Assembly: GCF_051106095.1 (NCBI RefSeq)
Contig: NC_135787.1
Span: forward strand, 154,884,001-154,948,000
Reading direction: 5' to 3'
DNA from: Pogona vitticeps
Lineage: Eukaryota > Chordata > Lepidosauria > Squamata > Agamidae
Length of the DNA stretch: 64,000 nucleotides
The number at the start of each line of letters is the position of its first letter. Position 1 is the stretch's first letter. Position numbers and translations under genes: made by a program. Positions 59,701 through 64,000 of the stretch are shown here, piece by piece. Under the pieces are notes generated by a model that searched no databases, was not told where the DNA came from, and was given only the letters and a program-made list of their open reading frames with translations.

Positions 59701-60928
59701 CCCCTTTGAGTTAGTTTCACGGAGTTCCCAAAGATTTAGAACACTGTTTCTTGAATTGTACTAGCCACAATCCAACGAAAGTTGTCACTCTCAAGTCCCA
59801 ATGAAATCAACAGCCTTTGTTCAGTTTAACTCATTTGTACACTGGCTTTAAGGGAATGTAATCATAGATAACAACTGTGGCCGGAAAATTAACAGCATTC
59901 TCTCTTGATTTTAAAGCTTAACTGTATAACTATCTGGACATTCCATCAACTCTGACTGCAATAGATCTCTGCAGTTTAATGGAAAATGCCACTCCTAGGC
60001 AGCCAGTTCTAAAAATGGGAAAAGAAAGAGTCTGTTGGATTCCCCCAGGAAAGGAATTCTATAACTGTGCGATTGCCATCAAGAAAGCCCTGTTCTCAGA
60101 GCTAGGCAACCATATTTCCAGTGACAATGAGACAGACAGCAGTCTCTTGCAGCTGGTCTCAAAGCTTGGGGAGGCTCATATAGACTGTAACATGAAGAAA
60201 TGTTTTCATTTGCTTAAATGGTGTCATTAGCTTGTCTTAAGCCTGGCAATGTGAATAATCAAAATAATCTGAATGAATGGAAATATTAAAATATAAACAG
60301 TGGTTGTCTTTACTTTCATATGTGTGTAGTACATGGGTAACTCATAAACTAAGACAGTGAAATACCTCCCTCACCTCTATGGGGTGAGACACTTCCCTTT
60401 CTTAGTCCATAGTCCAGCAGGGATGTAACAAAAATAAGTTAACATCTAACCTCTATTCCTCCCCTTTTGGATTTTGAGAAATTAGCAACTTTGAGCTTCA
60501 AGCATTTCAAGGTATACAGGCATCAAGAGGCATACTCTGATGCTCCATGTAATGCACTTTTTTATTTTGGTAATGATAATCCCCTCACTGAATATCCTGA
60601 AGCGTTTAGCCCAAGGCAAAAATAAAATATAAAGAATATGCGAAGGTCCTCCAAGGAATAAGCAAACAAAAAGACAGACAAATAAACAGGCAAACAATGG
60701 ATAGAATTAGAGCCTCAAACCTACAACAATACATGAAAGGCTACAATTATGTCTCCCAGTTTTGTTTTACTAACCTTCATGTGTATGGGGACCAAGAACT
60801 CCTGGTCCATGAGGCGAAGACCCATCAATCAGTTTTGGTGTGGATGCTTCTTCTTCTGGTTCCTCTGGCAGTGATGAAGGTAAATAGATCTCTCGAGTTA
60901 TAGATGGTAAGGCTGTTCCAATTTCTAC
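50598..60928 (-). CDS. EPYC: Epiphycan (EPYC), class III small leucine-rich proteoglycan; 5' part outside window
   Basis: Five coding exons (60775-60928, 56319-56477, 55840-56042, 52002-52097, 50598-50768) join in phase with GT-AG borders and give about 260 residues up to the stop. Order: acidic linker, N-terminal cysteine cap (C-x2-C-x-C-x6-C, the class III pattern), leucine-rich repeats, and a C-terminal cap with the cysteines of EDTFC and MCLP. From memory the sequence follows human EPYC closely, for example NNRLGRKGIKQEAFK and LEDIRLDGNPINLSKTP, and is clearly unlike osteoglycin and opticin. EPYC is secreted into cartilage matrix and binds collagen. The exon with the signal peptide and tyrosine-rich N-terminus was not found up to 64000. 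Every exon looks intact, so the gene is probably working. Introns are rich in transposons. Confidence 0.95.
50790..52001. other. EPYC last intron, nothing recognised
   Basis: 1.2-kb intron. Plus-strand frames at 50935-51171, 51312-51542 and 51658-51843 have no domain and oppose the gene, so they are treated as chance. The middle (51300-51660) is less AT-rich than the flanks and may be an old unnamed repeat. Confidence 0.4.
52002..52097 (-). CDS. EPYC: EPYC internal exon (leucine-rich repeats)
   Basis: 96 nt, phase 0 at both ends, 32 residues: DMYELHHLYITDNNLDHIP, then PLPESLRSLHLQ. Acceptor tttgcctcag, donor gtgggc. It matches one and a half repeats of the SLRP horseshoe. Confidence 0.95.
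52100..54195. other. EPYC intron, outer part
   Basis: Mostly AT-rich and unrecognised. It contains a G-quadruplex-like run at 53785-53818. Confidence 0.45.
53785..53818 (+). repeat. G-rich minisatellite, G-quadruplex-like
   Basis: Alternating runs of four and five G separated by single T, at least six runs. It lies inside an EPYC intron on the strand opposite to the transcript, so DNA rather than RNA could fold. Confidence 0.8.
54619..55730 (+). mobile_element. Solo LTR (retrovirus-like element fossil) inside the MITE
   Basis: Starts tgtcagag and ends ccgtgaca, with TGTCA/TGACA inverted tips. It is flanked by aaaaa at 54614-54618 and 55731-55735. A TATA-like tatataa at 55533 and later C/T-rich part fit an LTR promoter in plus orientation. 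About 390 bp belongs to the LTR; the rest is a younger MITE. No internal genes remain. The family is not identified. The A-run makes the TSD weaker evidence than usual, but the flanking MITE wording continues cleanly across it. Confidence 0.72.
54640..55361. mobile_element. Tc1/mariner-like element (cagtggggtctcgactta family), innermost insert
   Basis: Inverted ends cagtggggtctcgacttacg and ttaagtcgagaccccactg are flanked by TA (54638-54639, 55362-55363). The 722-bp interior has no transposase reading frame that I recognise; it is non-autonomous. It is the youngest layer of the nest. Confidence 0.85.
55840..56042 (-). CDS. EPYC: EPYC internal exon (leucine-rich repeats)
   Basis: 203 nt. The first two bases complete a serine codon from the previous exon. 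67 further residues run from SLKRIDLTSNFISEIDEDAF to LGRKGIKQEAFK, with LRR consensus LxxLxLxxN visible three times. Acceptor ttcttcaccag, donor gtgagt. The hAT nest begins 20 nt downstream of the donor. Confidence 0.95.
56319..56477 (-). CDS. EPYC: EPYC internal exon (N-terminal cysteine cap)
   Basis: 159 nt with 52 whole codons plus split codons at both ends. Contains CLLCTCLGTSVYC, the C-x2-C-x-C-x6-C cap of class III SLRPs, then AVPPLPKQTTHFYSRYNRIK. Acceptor ctgttttag, donor gtatgg. The split serine at its end forms an N-glycosylation sequon NLS. Confidence 0.95.
   Translation of the reverse strand, partial: VFQLVFSVPVWVHLCTVMIVNLRLFHLCPSKQPISTLVTIESKRSTRMTSLT
56480..56755. other. EPYC intron, nothing recognised
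   Basis: AT-rich; a short aaaac repeat near 56575-56590. Confidence 0.4.
56760..57905 (+). mobile_element. Retroelement-like remnant in EPYC intron, family unresolved
   Basis: A GC-richer 1.1-kb block. The left part has a CT-rich, promoter-like stretch (56920-56960) and a repeated word ataggcctga (57150, 57350). The right end has aataaagtgtggcccgtgtt and attattccggggc, like the ending at 10068-10130. No reverse transcriptase motif is seen. It may be a terminal region of a DIRS-like or LTR-type fossil. Old and broken. Confidence 0.4.
57990..58115 (-). repeat. CR1-like 3' tip
   Basis: acagagctgaaagggaccct and actatcgactccagcctc match the antisense CR1 tail seen at 7672. The remainder is eroded. 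Confidence 0.4.
58120..59230. other. EPYC intron, nothing recognised
   Basis: Contains a loose direct repeat: ctcaggctatggataacaac occurs at 58171 and 58293. No motif-bearing frame was found. Confidence 0.4.
59240..59650 (-). repeat. Degraded SINE, antisense, possibly split by another sequence
   Basis: Tail-like gctgtcaagttggaactgac (59258) and a head-like ggatttgaatcttggtctcc with cttatccactacaccac (59591-59645) are 300 bp apart, further than usual. The middle (59310-59550) is not SINE-like and may be a later insert. Confidence 0.4.
59655..60774. other. EPYC intron next to exon 60775, nothing recognised
   Basis: Contains one 83-codon plus-strand frame at 59979-60230, opposite to the gene and without a domain. 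Confidence 0.4.
60775..60928 (-). CDS. EPYC: EPYC exon (acidic linker)
   Basis: 154 nt; phase 0 at the start, one base carried over at the end. 51 residues: VEIGTALPSITREIYLPS, then an acidic LPEEPEEEASTPKLIDGSS and VLGPHTHE. It corresponds to the Glu-rich linker before the cysteine cap in mammalian EPYC, with a shorter glutamate run. Acceptor tctctctag, donor gttagt. Confidence 0.93.
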
Positions 60929-60995
60929 CTAGAGAGAGAAAATATGTGTTTATTAAGAGAGTTATGTACCACATTATGTCTATTATTAGTAATAG

Positions 60996-62461
60996 TAGGC
61001 ATCCTTCAGTCTCAAGAAGCTATGGTAATGTGCTCTGAATAGAGGTCTCGGAACAGCATCTAGTGTGGCTGAGAAGGCCAATACGAGAGTGACAATCCCT
61101 TCCACACTGAAGACAAATACAATCTGTCCCTGGTCCAGCTCCCTGGTTTTGCTGGTTTTGGGACTGCCTCTTTTTCACAGCCTGCTGAACAAGTGGATCT
61201 TCAAATTGGGAGAGGCCATGCTGCACCACCTGCCTCCAGGCTGAATGCTCAGATGTCAAAGTTTCCCATCTGTTAAGGACCCTTCCTAAGGCCTTCAGAT
61301 CCCACTTGCAGATGTCCTTGTATCGCAGCTGCTGTCTGCCTCTGGGGCAGTTTCCCTGCACTAATTCTCCATACAGGAGATATTTTGGAATCCGACTGTC
61401 AGCCATTCTCACGACACACCGAAGCCAACGTAGACGTCACTGTTTCAGTAATGTATACATGCTAACAATTCCAGCTCAATCTAGGACTACTCTATTTGGA
61501 ACTTTGTCCTGCCAGGTGATACCAAAAACGCAATGGAGACAACTCATAGAACGTGTTCAGCTTTCTCTCCTGCCATGCACAAAGGGTCCAAGACTCACTG
61601 CAATACAGGAGTGTGCTCAGGACACAGGTGCTATAGACCTGGATTTTGGTATATGTCATCAGCTTCTTATTAAGCCATACTCTCTTTGTGAGTCTAGAGA
61701 ACATGGTCGCTGCTTTGCCAATGTGTTTATCCAGCTCGACATATAGAGATCATTGAAGTAAGGCACACAAAATCATGAACAACCTCCAATTCTTGTGTAC
61801 AGAGCACCTTTTCCCAACCACTTCTACCAGAGTCGCTTGTTCTAGCCAGGCCAGGCGATTGAGGGGCCTAACGTCGAGGGAGACCCAGAAGGAAAGAACA
61901 AGGAACCGGGCCTTCTCGGCAGTGACCCTTGCCTCTGGAACAACTTGCCCGTAAAGATCCGCCTGGCTCCCTCTCTGGGTGTCTTTAGAAGTATACTAAT
62001 GACATGGCTATTTAGGCAGGCTTTCCCTCCTGCTGTATATTTTTACATCTTGGATTTTTACATGTTATTGTTTTTATTGTGTTTAAATTTTGTCATGCTG
62101 CCCAGAGTACACTATCTGTCTAGATGGGCGGGGTATAAATCTAATAAAATAAATAAAATAAAAAATATAATAGAGGGAGGCAAGTCCATGCCCTGGCCCA
62201 TGACTTGTGCTTTCTTCAGGCTGATTGTTAATCCAAAGTCTTGGCAGGCCTTGCTAAAACGATTCATGAGTTGTTAGAGGTCTTCAGAAGAATGGGCAAA
62301 AACAGCTGCATTATCGGTGAAGAGGAAGTCCCGCATGCATTTCAGTTGGACTTTGGTCTTTGCTCTCAACCTAGAGAGATTAAAGAGCTTTCCATCTGAT
62401 CTAGTCCGGAGATAGACACCTTCTGTTGCAGTTCCAAAGGCATGCTTCAGCATGACAGCAA
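60996..62461 (-). mobile_element. LINE copy C (zinc-finger-tailed family), interrupted
   Basis: Minus-strand reading: DGKLFNLSRLRAKTKVQLKC, FTDNAAVFAH at the active-site position, then MFSRLTKRVWLNKKLMTY, VLSTLLYCSESWTLCAWQE, IPKYLLYGELVQGNCPRGR, and a C-terminal CLQCGRDCHSRIGLLSHTRC (C-x2-C-x9-H-x4-C spacing, zinc-finger-like). The 3' end is gactgaaggatgcc. An L2-like fragment (61796-62163) splits it. It lies in the EPYC intron upstream of exon 60775, in the gene's orientation. Confidence 0.8.
61796..62163 (+). mobile_element. L2-like LINE 3' end inserted into LINE copy C
   Basis: Sense reading LWNNLPVKIRLAPSLGVFRS, then TWLFRQAFP. The tail is ctgcccagagtacactatct, gatgggcggggtataaatct and aataaaataaaat. 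On either side the older LINE continues (ccaattcttg left, aatagagggaggcaagtcc right), with about 11 bp of the target missing. Confidence 0.85.
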
Positions 62462-62479
62462 AAACAACAACAAACAAAC

Positions 62480-62750
62480 AAAAAACCTGGGTTGGCGTGC
62501 CAGATATCTAAACCACTGAGGGATAGTCATTCGTATCTGGTCTTTCTTTCTTTTTTTTTTTTTTTAAGTTATCTGCTTGTTTTTAAGTCACTTAGGCCAT
62601 GATCCAAATTACTACACAATTAGTTCTGCATGACCACAGACTTGGATTATTGAACTAATTTCTCTGTTATTTGAAATAAAGGATCTTTTCACAAACATTT
62701 TGCATAATATTGTATAATGGACTATATCTAATTTTTCTTGGACACATACA
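62480..62750. other. EPYC upstream intron, nothing recognised
   Basis: Poly-T and AT-rich sequence. Confidence 0.4.
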
Positions 62751-62754
62751 GTTA

Positions 62755-63003
62755 GTAATTAATCATGTGCCAACAAGTGCATTCTGATTTACAGGGGCTC
62801 TCCCAGGATTTTGGCTTATCAGTCCATCCTTCTGGTGACCCTGTGAAAGCATGCAGCTTACCCAAGATTGCACAAGTAGAAGGGCATAAAACACCACCAT
62901 CTGCACATGCTCTTAGTGATCTTGTCTTGGTCCTTTCCTATAAAGCAAACTAGGGTTTTGAACCCCCAGCCCTATAGCTCCATCTCACTGAGCTATACCA
63001 GCA
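62755..63003 (-). mobile_element. tRNA-derived SINE, degraded
   Basis: On the minus strand the head reads tatagctcagtgagatggag (A box) and gggggttcaaaaccc (B box), about 30 nt apart as in a tRNA. The 3' part toward 62755 is eroded. It adjoins a related copy at 63010. Confidence 0.6.
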
Positions 63004-63009
63004 TTTCAC

Positions 63010-63242
63010 CTATAATTGACTGAGTGATTTATTATGTGCCAATCAAGACCATACTGGCTCATGGCTGTTCTTGTATAAAGTACTCAAAAGTGCTATCCTT
63101 CCCTTCTTTTGGACATTCTAAGACTTTGCAGCCTGCCTGGATCTACTTTTTTTTCAGGAAGCACAGTTAGGAATCAGCCTCATGACCTTTTGGCTCTACA
63201 GCCAGGTACTCAACTCACCAAGCTATCCAACCAGCTTTCACC
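63010..63242 (-). mobile_element. tRNA-derived SINE, degraded
   Basis: The minus-strand head agctggttggatagcttggt is close to the head of the Sauria-type SINE at 19295. The tail wording (gccaatcaagaccatactgg, antisense) is eroded. Confidence 0.5.
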
Positions 63243-63290
63243 TGTAATTAAGGATGAATGAATCTGTCAATTTCAATTTCTCCTACATTT

Positions 63291-63536
63291 GGTTGTTATG
63301 GGGTTTTCGGGCTCTTTGGCTGTGTTCTGAAGATTGCTCTTTCTGATGTTTCGCCAGTCTCTGTGGCCGGTATCTTCAGAGGACTGGACTAGGAACTCTA
63401 TCCATGCTCTGTTCCTTTTGCTGGCCACAGAGACTGGCGAAACATCAGGAAGAACAACCTTCAGGACATGGCCAAAGAGCCCGAAAAACCCCAAAACAAC
63501 CATCAGATCCGTGTCGTGAAAGCCTCCAAGAATACA
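63291..63536. mobile_element. Fold-back insert, Penelope-like terminal sequence (copy 2) with target duplication
   Basis: The left arm ggttgttatggggttttcgg through gatgtttcgccagtctctgt pairs with the right arm acagagactggcgaaacatc through ccaaaacaacc. The flanks are 12-bp direct repeats tctcctacattt (63279-63290 and 63537-63548). Same layout and words as 47343-47578. The TSD shows that the inverted pair entered as one unit. Confidence 0.72.
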
Positions 63537-63549
63537 TCTCCTACATTTA

Positions 63550-64000
63550 TTAATTTTTAAAATTTCATGGCTTTTTTCATTAAATTTATGAAAACATGTA
63601 TGGATAGTGGGAATCTGTTATTAAAAATGAATCAAACAAAATTGGATTACTGAATATTTAGCCACTGCAGAATAAAAAAGGCAGTTTTACAATGGTATTC
63701 CAGTTTGTGAATGGTATTCTACCACTAGATGGTGCATATGCCTTGAAATGCATACTGACAAGTTTATAGTCTATTTTGTTTCTATCTGAATTTTCAGAAC
63801 ACTCTTTGGGTTCCACACATTCAGCATTCTATGGAACTTTTACTAATAGAGTCTTCATTCTAATTGTTATTAGACTAATTAATCTGAGAAAAGTTGGTAA
63901 TAGATGCTGTCTTTGGGGGAAAATACATTACTAAGGTACTGCAAAAACTGAGTGATTTCTTCTTTTTAAATACAGCATTGCAAAATATTCAGTATTGCAA
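63550..64000. other. Right edge, nothing recognised
   Basis: AT-rich. No minus-strand reading resembles the signal-peptide exon of EPYC. Confidence 0.45.

Noticed and set aside
50598-60928. Osteoglycin or opticin instead of epiphycan
   Set aside because: Words such as NNRLGRKGIKQEAFK, DDRELEAVPPLPK and LSKTPHAYMCLPRLPVGS fit EPYC, not OGN (which has a different C-terminus) or OPTC. The neighbouring CCER1 also supports EPYC.
61020-61412. Zinc-finger protein gene
   Set aside because: The CLQCGRDCHSRIGLLSHTRC motif is the tail of a LINE that occurs three times in the window.
62945-63003. tRNA gene on the minus strand
   Set aside because: A and B boxes are good, but there is no cloverleaf with acceptor stem, and a long SINE-like body follows.

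Overview
The window is vertebrate nuclear DNA, most likely from a squamate reptile, probably a lizard. It is AT-rich and gene-poor. It carries BovB LINEs, Sauria-type SINEs, several L2-like LINE copies, a CR1 tail, hAT and Tc1/mariner-like MITEs and Penelope-like fold-back inserts. The species cannot be named from the sequence.

Two host genes can be read, both on the minus strand. (1) EPYC (epiphycan), a class III small leucine-rich proteoglycan of cartilage matrix, occupies 50598-60928. Five coding exons with GT-AG borders and matching phases encode the last ~260 residues. The signal-peptide exon was not found in the remaining 3 kb and probably lies beyond the window. (2) A one-exon gene at 40195-40965 is read as CCER1, known in mammals as a germ-cell coiled-coil glutamate-rich protein. 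It sits about 9.6 kb downstream of EPYC, as CCER1 does next to EPYC in human, so shared gene order supports both calls.

Layout: 1-40 kb is intergenic and shaped by repeats. It has L2-like LINEs at 1-1660 and 34240-35725, BovB fragments at 25785-26225 and 37335-38625, five copies of one tRNA-derived SINE, two Sauria-type SINEs, a hAT MITE at 16819-17157, a mariner-like MITE at 14644-14921, a perfect 44-bp hairpin at 29735-29840 and a GC-rich block at 12530-13130. 40-50 kb holds CCER1, a three-layer nest (LINE, then L2 tails, then a solo LTR) at 45484-46885, a Penelope-like fold-back at 47343-47578 and a LINE copy with a 32-bp target duplication at 48306-49342. 50.6-64 kb is EPYC. One of its introns holds a four-layer nest (hAT, mariner-like MITE, solo LTR, second mariner-like MITE) that starts only 20 nt inside a splice donor.

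No CRISPR array, RNA gene, operon or novel multi-gene system was seen. The value of the window lies in the squamate CCER1 and EPYC sequences and in several insertions whose borders can be read to the base from target-site duplications.
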